This document shows positions 33,513 through 43,775 of a stretch of 64,000 bases of DNA, one piece after another (the stretch's first letter is position 1; every line of letters starts with the position of its first letter). Source of the stretch: Posidonia oceanica (Eukaryota; Streptophyta; Magnoliopsida; Alismatales; Posidoniaceae); assembly GCA_037176725.1 (NCBI GenBank), contig JAZBRS010000057.1, positions 87,627,501 to 87,691,500 on the forward strand, written 5' to 3'. A model generated the notes under the pieces. That model saw only the letters and a program-made list of their open reading frames with translations. It did not search any database and was not told the origin of the DNA. Made by a program: the position numbers and the translations under genes.

Positions 33513-35051
33513 CGGGCCTTCTTTGATCTCCTGGAGTTAGGGAACAGGGGGGTGCCAGGTGGGATCTCGTTGATGAGCTAGAGTCCCAGCACCTCAGTCA
33601 CATACTTAGGAGTGCATCTTGAGCCTTTTGCAGCTGTGATGTCCGTCGACTGCACTCCATGCTGCATCAGGTCAGCTAGCTCTGTTGTAGCAGTTGTTGA
33701 ATTGAGAGGATAGAGTTGCAGGAGCCTAGGCGCTGTGCTATCAACAAAGGCGCCCTATTGGAAGCCGAATTGCCACATGACCAGGGTGGTACTCCACACC
33801 CCTGGTGAATCCTAGTAGCACAACAAACCGCATGTCACGGGTGCTGAAGAAGATAGTGAATGGTTCAGCAGCCGATAGGATGATACGCCAGGTTACTACA
33901 TCATCTGTTAGCTTTGACAGCTTCTCGTATTCCTTCTGGACGCTCTTGATAGTCTTGGCATGGCCGCTAATGCAGTATGTTTCGAAGGCATGCCTCTGGG
34001 GGCGTAGAATATCCATCTCTAGGTGTCCGGCTAGCCAAATCTGTATTAGGTCCCCGCAGCCATAGAAGTGGAGGCAGTGGTGTGAGATGCAGTCCAGTCT
34101 GCGGTAAGTCTCTGCTAGGATGACTAGTGCCAGATCAATTTGCTGGGTCACCACAGTGAGCACAATCTCAGCGACCTCAATTGCAACTGTCATCCAACCA
34201 TGGCTGAAAATCAGCTCGCCTAGGAAGCGGGTGACAAATCCCCGGAGCCACAGCTCATCTCCGAGCTCAGCACGCTTCTTGGCAGCTTCATCAAAGTATT
34301 CCAGGTGGAGCATGGGTGCAGGCCCGTTGGTGCAGACTAATCTTTGCTGGTAGTCCACTGTGGAGAGTCCAGTCAACTAGCTCAAAGCGGTGGTATAGTC
34401 GTCACGCCTCATGAACACAACCGGTCCCATGATCTTGGAGAAGCCGCAGATCCGGCGTACTTCCTCCAGCGTGGGCATTGCTCTGTTCTGCCGAAGCGGA
34501 AAACATGATGCGCTAGCTTCCAGAATCTTGCAGCAGCACATAGGAGATGTCGGCTCACCTCCACATCAGTAGCCCTCAGAAGCTTGGACAGTATGCCTCA
34601 GGTGCGCAACCTCTTGCGGTCACCTTTGGTGAGCTCGCCGATCCACTTTCGAAGAGTGTTGGAGCAATGCATCGGGGTTACCAAGGTGGGGAAGCCCATT
34701 GCACAAAGTGAAAATGTAGGCAGCTGGTGCAGAATCTTCAAGTACCTGAAACCAAGGCTGTAGTTTGTCAAATCTTATAGGCATATAATCACTGGCTGAT
34801 AAAGAAGCAGATCTCGAAGCTAGTAAAGCAGTTCAACATATTCAACAGTTAGCATTCAAAATGTAGAGACTAAGCACATTCAAGCAAGGGGGATTCCACC
34901 TACATAGGGAAAGGCTGGTAGGAGCTCTGGACCAGTGTGTGTTGAAGGAGGTCAAATGTGCTCGGTAGGAGTACTGTCTGAATGTTGAGCCAAGTCTTGC
35001 AGAGTCGAATGATAGAAGAAAAGGAATGATTGGTGACGCAGATATATGCAT
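33513..35051 (-). pseudogene. Plant-mobile-domain-like pseudogene of element E (sense to E)
   Basis: Homologue of the antisense gene at 57018-58508 in G. In minus-strand order: FPTLVTPMHC (about 34690), EVSRHLLCAAARFWKL (about 34550), MPTLEEVRRICGF (about 34460), then the best block HLEYFDEAAKKR, GDELWLRGFVTRFLGELI and VTQQIDLALVILAETYRRLD (34310-34080). The C-terminus has YPLNSTTATTELADLM (about 33690) and ends at TAG 33513. An upstream acceptor-like GGTTTCAG lies near 34746. At the site of G's 77-bp last intron, E reads straight through (GDLIQ then IWLAG). Stops and frameshifts break it. It lies on the same strand as E's integrase, whereas G's copy is opposite to integrase. The function of this family is unknown; it resembles PF10536/DUF7745-type proteins. 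Confidence 0.65.
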
Positions 35052-35089
35052 GATTTATGATTGATGAGTGTTGCCCTCAGCATATGGAG

Positions 35090-36120
35090 TGCTTAGCGCC
35101 TGCTGTAGAGGAAGAGAGTGATCCCAGACTCACTGGACTCTACTCAAACTCCTAACTTGTTGGTGGCACTCCGGAAAGGGTGATGGCGGTGCTTGGGTGG
35201 TGGTGTAGTGAGGACAGGCTCCATGCCAAACTCTCAAGGACCTACACCTACTCTTTTCATTTTTCTTGTTTCTTTTGCTCCCACGTAGGTGTGCAGGTTT
35301 CCCCCATCCTTGGCTTGGAGGTAATGGACACCTGGTTTGAGGCAGGGGAGCTGCTGCTAGACAAGGGTAGCTAGGCTCCATGTGATTTGTAGATTCTACA
35401 GGCTTGAACTTTGATTCCTCTCTAAGGTAAGTAAAAGGGGCGGGATCACACTGCTTGCCTTTATTTCTAAGATTGACTTTTGTCCCCTTTTTTTGTTTGT
35501 CTTTTTTCTCTTTTCTTTTTCCTTCTTTTTGTTTCTCCTCTTTTTTTTTTTTGCTCGCAGGTTTCCACCGTCCCTGACTTAGAGGTAATGGGCGCCTGGT
35601 TTTGAGACAGGGGGGACTAGGCCTTGTAGGGCTTGTAGATTCCCAAGTGCGAATTTTGAATCCTCTCCATGGAAAATTGGAGGGACAGGGTTGTACTGCA
35701 CACCTCTATCTCCAAAGCCGGCTTCTGTCTTCACCTTCTATTCTTTTTTTCTTTTACGCCTCATGCTTAGACATGTGTTCTTTTCTAGCTCATACTCTCG
35801 CTTATACCCTAGCATTTTATCTCCCTCTAGAGGTGTAAGTCCTGGGGGGTTTGGGCATTTCGCCTGTACTCACTGAGTGGTGGCTCCCTCACTAGCTGGA
35901 ACATCTAAGTAGTGTCAGGTGAGGTAGGGTAGACTCCTTCCAGAGCAGGCAAGCACTTTCGATTTGATCATCGGGCTGAATGTAATGCATGATTGATGAT
36001 TTTTTTTTTTTTGATTTTTGAACGAGATATGCTTAAAATGGGAGAAATGCATGGAGATATGCAATGGATGGGGTGGAGCAGGAGAATAGAGAGGCTCTAC
36101 AAGATAGAGGCAGCTCCAGC
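35090..36120 (-). other. Spacer downstream of integrase in E, with a 263-bp duplication
   Basis: Non-coding. CAGGTTTCCCCCATCC at 35295 and CAGGTTTCCACCGTCC at 35558 begin two copies of a ~263-bp unit with pyrimidine-rich tracts. Reverse-complement homology to 56090-56170 in G (CCATTACCTCCAAGTCAGGGA) marks it as the post-integrase spacer. Confidence 0.65.
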
Positions 36121-36351
36121 CTACTGATAGTACTTCTTGAGGTAGCATGAGTTGACCAGCTCTAACTGTCCGACCTAGTCCATGTCCTCAAGAACTGCTG
36201 CGCCACTCGAGAATGTTTGCTTGACCACAAAGGGGCCGCGCCAGTTGGGTTAGAATTTGCCTCGACCGTCAGGTAGGTGAATGGCTCGCAGAACAAGATC
36301 CCCTGGTTGGAAGCTTCTGGGCTGAACTTTCTTCAAGTATGCTTTGGCCAT
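36121..36351 (-). pseudogene. C-terminal fragment of the integrase of element E
   Basis: Minus-strand reading shows FQPGDLVLRAIHLPDGRGKF, NWRGPFVV and the final CYLKKYYQ, ending at TAG 36121. This is the DNA-binding C-terminal end of a Ty3/gypsy integrase with the GPY-type motif. It is collinear with the end of integrase in G (55310-55549). A TAA stop follows GRGKF, and a TAG follows LEDMD at the same place where G has TAG. At 36351 it is cut by LTR F. The catalytic core and all upstream domains are missing from the window; they would lie beyond F and G. Confidence 0.85.
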
Positions 36352-37040
36352 TGTAATAATCCCGGTGTTCAGATCGTCCATGCACTCTACCAAAGCTCGC
36401 GTGCACCAATCAGAATCAGGTTTACTATTAGCAGCTGTGTTCGAGAAGGAAGACTTAGCTCAAAAACACTTAAAAAAGGGAAAAAAGGGAAGAAAAGAAG
36501 AAGATAAGACAAATCAGAGTCGCCACCGTGTCTGTTAAGTCGGGAGACAAGGAAAATCAGGGAAATGAGTGAATAATCACGCAAAACCAAGCAAAAGATG
36601 CAATGCAATGCAATGCAAGAGAAATGAGATGCAATGGGATGCAAATGATGTGACTCGTGCCTAGAATAAGGGCAATATGGTCATTGCAGGCCATGAGAAA
36701 GGGCAAGGACTCCTGTTACGTGTGGGGAAGGTGTTAGGCACCCCCGACACGCCTGAGAATCGGTCTTTCTAGGCTTACGCTCGCATACACAAGGAAATGC
36801 ATACTTTGAATGCCTAAGTGCCATGAATGCCTAATTAGATGCTTATAGGTGTGCTCTAAGTGATGAAATGCATGCAAGGAATTAAATGTACAATCTAAGT
36901 GCTCAGCAGCGCTGTCTGTGTTCCGAACCGGGCGAAACCTAGTCCGTGAGAACTCCAGGCAGTAAGCATCACTGCCCTAATGCAAATGCAAGCGATAAAA
37001 CAAAATGGCGGTAAAACCATACACATGCAAGTGACATGCA

Positions 37041-37450
37041 AGGGAAAACAACGTCAAACACGTAAATCGGTGTGAGAAACGAAAATCGGCATGCAAAACG
37101 GTGCAAGAAACAAAGTCGACACGCAAAATGGTGCAAGAAACAAAGTCGACACGCAAAATGGTGCAAGAAACAAAGACGGTGCGCAAAACGGTGCAAGAAA
37201 CAAAGTCGACACACAAAACGGTGCAAGGAATAAAGCAGGCACGTGAAACGGTGCAAAAAACAAAGTAGGCATGCAAAACGGTATAAGAAACAAAGCAGGC
37301 ACGCGAAACAGTACAAGAAACAAAATAGGCATGCAAAATGGTGCGAGAAACAAAGCAGACAGGCAAAACAGTGCAAGAAACGAAGCAGGCACGTCAAACG
37401 GTGCAAGAAACAAAGTAGGCACGCAAAACAGTGCAAAAAACAAAGCACAA
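37041..37450. repeat. 30-bp tandem array, about 13 copies
   Basis: GTGCAAGAAACAAAGTCGAC and its variants recur every 30 bp (for example 37101 and 37131). Since 30 is divisible by 3, all frames stay open and give cysteine/phenylalanine-rich or lysine-rich ORFs on both strands; these are artefacts. Confidence 0.95.
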
Positions 37451-38219
37451 ACAGGTGATGTAAGTGCAGAAACAAAACGTCATGAAAACATGCAATGCAG
37501 ATGTAAAAACATGCAAAGGGAAGAAACAAAACAAGTAAAGAGAAGCAAGCGACATAAGTGTGAAGACAAACACCACTTAAGGACCACGCAATGCAGGTGT
37601 GAAGACCTGCAAAGGGGAAAGGAAGCAAGTGGAGAGATCACCACTATTTTGTGACTGTTTCCCACTAAACCGTCCCACGATGTGTCTTGCACGCTTCCTA
37701 AAGCTCGTGGTGCAACCGGATCGTGGAAAAGGGGGAAGAAGGTCGCAATTAGTAGTGAATCCACGGAAAACTCAACCCAAAAACACTAAGAGTACGTGAA
37801 AAGAGGAAGTGGAGTTGATAGGCAAGAGGGGAAGTCCTAATCTACATGCATGGAAAACACGGAATGAAAACAATGCATGCAATGCGATTGATATGCAACT
37901 AAGGTGCTGTGCAGGGGTTCAGAAGGATTTACTTTGGGGATCTGAGGCCTGATCTGAGATGAACTTGGTCAGCATCGAAGTCTGCTCCACCGGGAAGGTC
38001 CAGGTAACTTGGTTGTGAAGATCCGACGGTCCGATCAGAAGATATCCAGACTTCAAGGCAGAAGGCTCAAGAACAGGAGAGAAGAAGGAATCTAAGTGTA
38101 AAAAGGGATCCTAGGGGTGTGCAAAATAGGTCCTCCCACATACATGGGAGCTAGGGGTGCTTAAAAGTGTGCAAACAAGCTAAATGCAATGATGCATGGG
38201 TGTAATGCATGCAAAAATG

Positions 38220-39060
38220 CAAAAAAGGACCTAAGTGTGATGTTTTAGAAAAGTTAAGGACCTAAATGTAAAGTTTTTGAAAAGTTAAGGACCTAAATGA
38301 AAAGATTTTGAAAACTTAAGGGTCTATATGCAATGATTTTGAAAACTTAAGGGTCTGAATGCAATTAAAATAAAATGCAAGGTCTGAAATGCAATTTAAT
38401 AAGGTAAAGATGCAATTAAATGATTTTTATAAACATGCAGTGGACTAAAATGCAATTTGAAAACATGCAGGGGCTAAAATGCAATTTTATAAGATAAAAT
38501 ATGCTGTTAAATGAGTTTTGTAAACATGCTGAGGACTGGAATGCAATTTTGAATCATGCAAGGGCTAAAATGCAATGTTATAAGGTAAAATATGCTGATA
38601 AATGATGCTGTGCATGCAAATGGAGGACTAAAGTGCAAAAATGAAATAAAGCAGGATAAAAGTGCAATGCAATAAGGAAAAATAAGAAATTAAATGAGTT
38701 AACAATAGATCAGAGGACTAAATGGCAAATAAAATAAATAGGAGGACTAAAAAGCAATTTAATAAGGTAAATAGAGGCATTTAAATGACATTTAACAACC
38801 ACAGGACTTAGATGCAAAATAAAAAGGTTACTGGACTTGAAAATAAAGAACAGAAAACTTATTTGAACTAGAGCAGGACTAACTTGTAAATAAAATAAAT
38901 AGCTGGGCTGGAATTAAAGAAAAACCAAAGAATTGTAACAGCAGAGGACTAAAAAGCAAAGAAAATAAAGTACTGGGCCTAAACTAAAGGAAAACATAAG
39001 TTTTTATACAGCAGTTGGACTATCATGCAAATAAATAAAAACACAGACTTTTCATGCAAT
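38220..39060. repeat. Degenerate GGACTAAAATGCAA repeats
   Basis: Dispersed 30-45-bp words of the form (A)GGACCTAAATGCAA / GGGCTAAAATGCAATTTT. They resemble the TTTGCAAAAATTGCAGATAGGCCC words at 62580-63560 in G. Confidence 0.6.
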
Positions 39061-40489
39061 CTCATAATGTTTTATTTCAGATTTAAATGAAACCTAAACC
39101 GTGCCTGGACCTAAGAGCAATTTTTAAAAACTTAAATGAACCTAATGCAATGCATGTGTAAAGATACTAAGCTAATGCAAAAATAAACTCAAAACAAAAA
39201 CAAAGATAAATTGCTATAGGAACCAAGGCTGGAGCTCGCCGGGGGGAAGTCTGCAACAGCGGAGGAGAGGGCGGCGCGGCCCGGGCGGCGGGTGGGGGAG
39301 GTCGGTGCGGTCCGGCTGAGGCAGGGGCGGTGCCCGGTGGCGTCGCGGGATGCTGGACGGCGCGCGGGCATGTTGCAGGGGCTGCCGGTGCCGGGGAAGA
39401 AGGCTATTCCGGCGGGTTGCTGCGGGCAGCACACTTGATGAAACGATCCGGAGGAAGGCCGAGAAGCAAGAGGGGAGAGAGAGGAAGCCAGGGGAGGGGT
39501 TTTTTACCTTCTTCGCACGGCGGAGTGAGCCACCCACCTCGGTGGATTTCTGCAGTGTGGGTGGAGGTCGTGGCAACGCGTGGCGCGGTGGTGGGCTGCT
39601 GGGGCGATCCGGAGGCGTTGCTGGTGGTCTAGGGAAGGCTCTGGTGCGCCCAGAAGCAAGCTCGGTCATCCGGAGAGAAATCTGGTCCGGTCTGGTATGC
39701 TCGGTGGTGGCCGAGGTGGTTTCGGCGGTGTGCGGCATTCCAGGCCGAGGTGAAGGTCCCGGCGGCTAGGTGGTTGTTCGGTGAGTGTGTAGGAAGAAAC
39801 AGAATGAAGTTCTGCTGGTTTTGGAGGGAGTTAGAGGTGTTTGAAGTTTTCGGGCAATTTAGGGCCGAAGGTGTTTGTGGTGGTTTGCGGGGAGTATGGG
39901 TGGCTTCGGGGTGAGATGTTGGGTGGCCTGAGAAGGTGGTTGTTTGGCGAGTAAGGAGGCCAAGTTTGGGAATTTTTGGATGGCTGTGGTGATGGGTGTT
40001 CAATGGAGAAGGATGTTCTTGAGCTTTGAGAAGAAAATGGGTTTGAAATGGCAGTTGGAGGGTGAGTTCGTGGATGGTTTCTTGGTCTCTTGCTCTGGGG
40101 AGTGCACACAGGAGAGGGAGAGCTTGGGCAAGTCTGTGGTGAGTTCTGAACAATGGTGCTACTGGTTTCTTACTGGTTTGGGTTTGCTACCGGCACTCGA
40201 GTGCAAAGGAAGGTGGTAGGTTCTATGGCTTCCGATGGCAGGTGCACGGCTAAGGTAGGGGGCGCACGTCGGACTGGCTAGGTGCAGAGGACGTGGAGGA
40301 GTGAAGGATGGGCAGGCTTGGAGGTGTGCTGTCGATTGGGCAGTAGAAGAGGTGTTGGAGAAAAAAGAAAAAATAGAGAAGAGAGGAGAAGATGGCTGCT
40401 GTTGCAGGTTGGAAAATAAAAAAAAGAAAAAGAAAATAAGAAAGAAATAGAAAGAAGGAAAGAAAGAAAGAAAAAAAAAGTTTTGGTTT

Positions 40490-41230
40490 TCTTTTTTGGA
40501 TTTGTTTCAAAGTTAATTGTTTTTTAATTTTCTTTTTAATTATTCTTTTGAGTTTGTTAATGGTTTTCTTCTTTTAAGTTTTTTTTCTTTGATTGTTTTA
40601 ATTGTTTAAATTTTTCTCTTGATTTAAGTTTATTTTAAGTTTTTCTTTTCGATTTTAAGTTTGTTAATTGTTTTTTAGTTTTTTAATTCAATTTTTAGTT
40701 GTTGATTGTTTTTGAGTTTTATTAATTTGATTTTAAGTTGTTGATTGTTTTTAATTTGATTTTAAGTTTGTCTTCTCTTTTAATTGTTAATTGTTTTGAG
40801 TTTTTTCTTTTAATTGTTTTCTCAGAGTTTTTTAATTGTTTTGATTATGTTTTTTCTTTTGATTTTAAGTTTATTAGTTGCTTTAATTTTTCTTTGATTG
40901 TTTTAAGGTTTTTGATTGGATTTTTAGATTGTTTTTTAAGGATTTTGAGTGGTTTTTCTTATGTTTGCTTCTTTAATTGTTTTTAATGGGTTTTGATTGG
41001 TTTTAATTGCCTTTAAGTTTTGAAAGTTGTTTTTTAATTGTTTCAAGTCTTGAAATTTGTTTTTTAATTCTTTTAAATCGTTTTTAAGTCTTTTAGTTTG
41101 TTTTAATTTGTTTTTAATTAGTTTTAACTATTTTTGGGTTGTTTTGATTCGTTTTTAATTAGATTTTCTTTAGAATTATTTTTAGGTGTTTAATTTATTT
41201 TTCTGGTTGGATTTTTCTCTTTAATTGTTT
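40490..41230. repeat. T-rich low-complexity tract
   Basis: About 740 bp of TTTTAATTG, TTTTAAGTTT and GATTG words on the plus strand. No gene. Confidence 0.8.
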
Positions 41231-41579
41231 TAAGAAGTGTTAAATGGGGCAGATGATGAGTTTAAAGAAGAAATGAGAAGAAGAAAGGGGGAGAATAGTG
41301 AGGAAAGAGAAAAGGATAATCAGGAGAGAGAAAAAGAATAATCAGGAGAGAGAAAAGGATAATCAAGAGTGATAGGAAGGATAAAGACCTGAATTTGGAG
41401 GGGTTTTGTGCAGGTGTGTTCCTAGGGTTTAGGGGGACGATCTAGGGTTTTGGGAGGTTTTTCCTAGGATTTTTGCTAGGTTTTTCTAGGTTAAGGTCTT
41501 GCTAGGTTTTCCTAAGGTTTTTGCTAGGTTTTTCTAAGGTTTTTGCTAGGTTTTTCCTAGGATTTTAAGTGTAGTTTCT

Positions 41580-41662
41580 CCTAGGATTTTCTAGGGTTTA
41601 GGATTTAGGCTTAGGGTTTAGGGTTTAGGGTTTTGGTTCAGGGTTTAGCGTTTAGGGTGGAA
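41580..41662. repeat. Short telomere-like TTTAGGG run
   Basis: Several near-perfect TTTAGGG units (for example TTAGGGTTTAGGGTTTAGGG near 41610), the plant telomere repeat sequence, inside LTR F. A weaker TTTAGG-rich stretch occupies the same relative place in LTR K (3820-3905). Confidence 0.6.
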
Positions 41663-42305
41663 AAAGGGGAATAGAAAGAAGGAAAGAAAGAAAGGAAGGG
41701 ATAAAGAAAGAAAGAAGGGAAGGGATGAAAAGAAAATAAAGATCGAATAGCATGGGATAAAATAAAATAAAGTAAAATAAAGATAAAATAAAGGGAAGAA
41801 AGGAGAACAAGTGGGGAGGAGCAAGAATGAGGTAGGTCCACCGGAGAGCAAGAAAAGAAGGAGAATAAGAGGGAGAATAGAGAGGAGAGAGAAAAGGATA
41901 ATTCAGGAGAGAGAAAAGGATAATTTGGAGAGATGAGGAGGATAGAGGCTTAGAATTGAAGTGGGATTGGGTGAGTGTGTGACCTAGGGTTTCTAGTATT
42001 TGACCTAGGATTTGGAGTGGGATTTTGGAAGGTTTTTGAAAGGATTTTTGGGTCTAGAAAGAGGGGGGTTTTACCTAGGTTTTCTAGGGTTTTCGGAAGT
42101 AATTTTGGGGTGAGATCCTAAGGGTTTTTTGGAGGGTTTTCCTATGATTTTTGGGTGGTTTTTTGGGTTGGAAAATGGATGCAGTTCTAGGTTTGTCTTT
42201 GAGGTTTGAGTTTGGAGTTTTGGTTTGAAAAGAAGGGTGTGGTTTTGGGTTTTGAAGCCGCTAGAGAGATCCACTAATTCAGCCTGTCAAAATGGGGTGT
42301 CAACA

Positions 42306-42829
42306 GATGCCCCTCCCTGAGTGAGGTCAAGGGGACCGAGGCCACTGCTCAGGGTGGACAAGACACCCCATTTGACTGGAGAGCCAAATGCTTTTGGCGC
42401 GAGTCACTTATTCAGCGGATGCACCAGAAATCACGACCCAATGCTAAGATGCTAGATGCGGATGCAGATGTTGATGGGATGTGATGCATGCAATGTATGC
42501 TAATGCAATGCAATGCTGATGATGCAATGCAATTAGTCTAGCATGCCATGTTATACAAATGGGGTGCAGAGTTGATGCAACAGGATGCTAAAAGAGAAAC
42601 TGCGATGCAACGCAAAAGTTTGGCGACTAGTCCAAACTTGCGCAACAGAGAGGGAAAGAAAAGGGGTAGCCTATCCCTGCCCGGGGGAGCAAGCAAGCAA
42701 GGCAGTTGGAGCCGCGCAGGAGGGGCAACTGCAACAAAAGAAGCGCGAAGGGAGAGGGGCCTCCTCACCTACCGTAGGGAGATGCGGGACTTTGTCTTCC
42801 TGGAACAAAGTCATGCGAAGGAAGTGATA
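42306..42829 (-). other. Polypurine tract and 3' UTR of element F
   Basis: Minus strand CTCAGGGAGGGGCATC directly precedes LTR F's start. The next 500 bp match E's 3' UTR (31395-31930). No coding region. Confidence 0.75.
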
Positions 42830-43057
42830 AGATATTGGACTTATCGGCCGGGGGGTGATAGTTTACGGTCCTATCAACCGGAAGCGATAGTTTATGGTCC
42901 TATCAACCAGAAGCGATAGTTTACGGTCCTATCAACCGGAAGCGATAGTTACTGGATATCAGTCGGAAAACATGATTGCGCAAGATAGTTTTGGATATCA
43001 GCTAGAGAGCGATAGTTTACGGTCCTATCAACTAGAAGCGATAGTTTATGGTCCTAT
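42830..43057 (-). repeat. 29-bp hairpin array in the 3' UTR of F
   Basis: It begins with one E-like unit (GATATTGGACTTATCGGCC, about 42831). Then come about six units of CGATAGTTTACGGTCCTATC + AACCGGAAG, each with GATAG/CTATC arms. It is cut at 43057 by element G. Confidence 0.85.
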
Positions 43058-43289
43058 TGTAGACACCCCAAATCTGGAAGTCGGGCGATGGTTGTTTGCT
43101 CCCAGAAGCGTATGGACGAGGCAGCTCCCTTCTTTTCTTAAAACCCCAAGCCTAGACCCAAACCAGCCTAGACCAGCCAAAACCCCACCAATCATATCCC
43201 AACATGTCCACTACCACAAAAACCCCAAAACCCTAGCCCTGGAGGGTCCTCGAACCAGAGAAACCAGATCAGAAAGGTGAGGTAGCTGC

Positions 43290-43570
43290 TGATGGGGTAA
43301 CTCCCACGTGAAGCTCCCGCGTGCCGCTCCCGCGTGTTTTCTTGCATCAGTAGCAATACTGATGGGATCACTCTCGCGTCGAGCTCCCACGTAGAACTCC
43401 TGCGTGGTTCCCTGCATCAGTGGCAGAAACCGGCACTCTGATACTCACGTATAGCTCCCGCGTGAAGCTCTCGCTTGTTGTCCTGTGTCGGTAGCGAAAA
43501 CTGACAGACTAACAGCCGTGCCCAGCTCTCGCGTCGAGCTCCCGTGTTATGTCCTGTGTCAATAGCAAAA
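43290..43570 (+). repeat. Four ~72-bp U3 repeats with CTCCCGCGTG motifs
   Basis: Units start near 43290, 43361, 43440 and 43511. Each has two or three CTCCCGCGTG-like words and ends GCATCAGTAGC or TGTCGGTAGC. They lie 200-480 bp upstream of the TATA box. Confidence 0.75.
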
Positions 43571-43768
43571 ATTAGGCGGACCAATCACCTTGGTCCACCT
43601 CCTCCTCGCTCGCCATTGGCTCCCGCCGATCTGGGCTCCTGCCTCCGGACACCTGGACCATCCGACTGCACGTCCCAACCAACTCCACCCGTCGATCTCC
43701 AGCAGCCAATCTAGCCTTCCATTTCAAATCTCGATCTGCTCCAACGGCCAGCATCGACCTCTGCAGCC

Positions 43769-43775
43769 TATAAAT
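43769..43775 (+). promoter_or_regulatory. LTR TATA box of element G
   Basis: TATAAAT in CAGCCTATAAATCG, at the position equivalent to the TATA boxes of LTRs A, C and D. Confidence 0.6.

Larger units (their letters stand above)
36352..42305 (-). mobile_element. 3' LTR of element F (family I, minus, ~6 kb)
   Basis: Starts TGTAATAATCCC inside E's integrase and ends AAATGGGGTGTCAACA, followed by a polypurine tract. Landmarks shared with LTRs K and E: CCAAAGCTCGCGTGCAC (36390), GAGTCGCCACCGTG (36516), GGGGAAGGTGTTAGGCACCC (36724), GAGAACTCCAGGCAG (36948). It is twice as long as its relatives because of internal repeats: a 30-bp array, degenerate GGACTAAAATGCAA words and a T-rich tract. GC-rich ORFs at 39200-40200 are not conserved as genes. 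Confidence 0.8.

Noticed and set aside
36969..37628. 219-aa cysteine/phenylalanine-rich minus-strand ORF and overlapping ORFs
   Set aside because: They are translations of the 30-bp array, open in several frames on both strands. No gene signals.
39214..40153. Proline/arginine-rich minus-strand ORFs of 174 aa
   Set aside because: GC-rich part of LTR F. Equivalent parts of other LTRs do not keep a shared protein.
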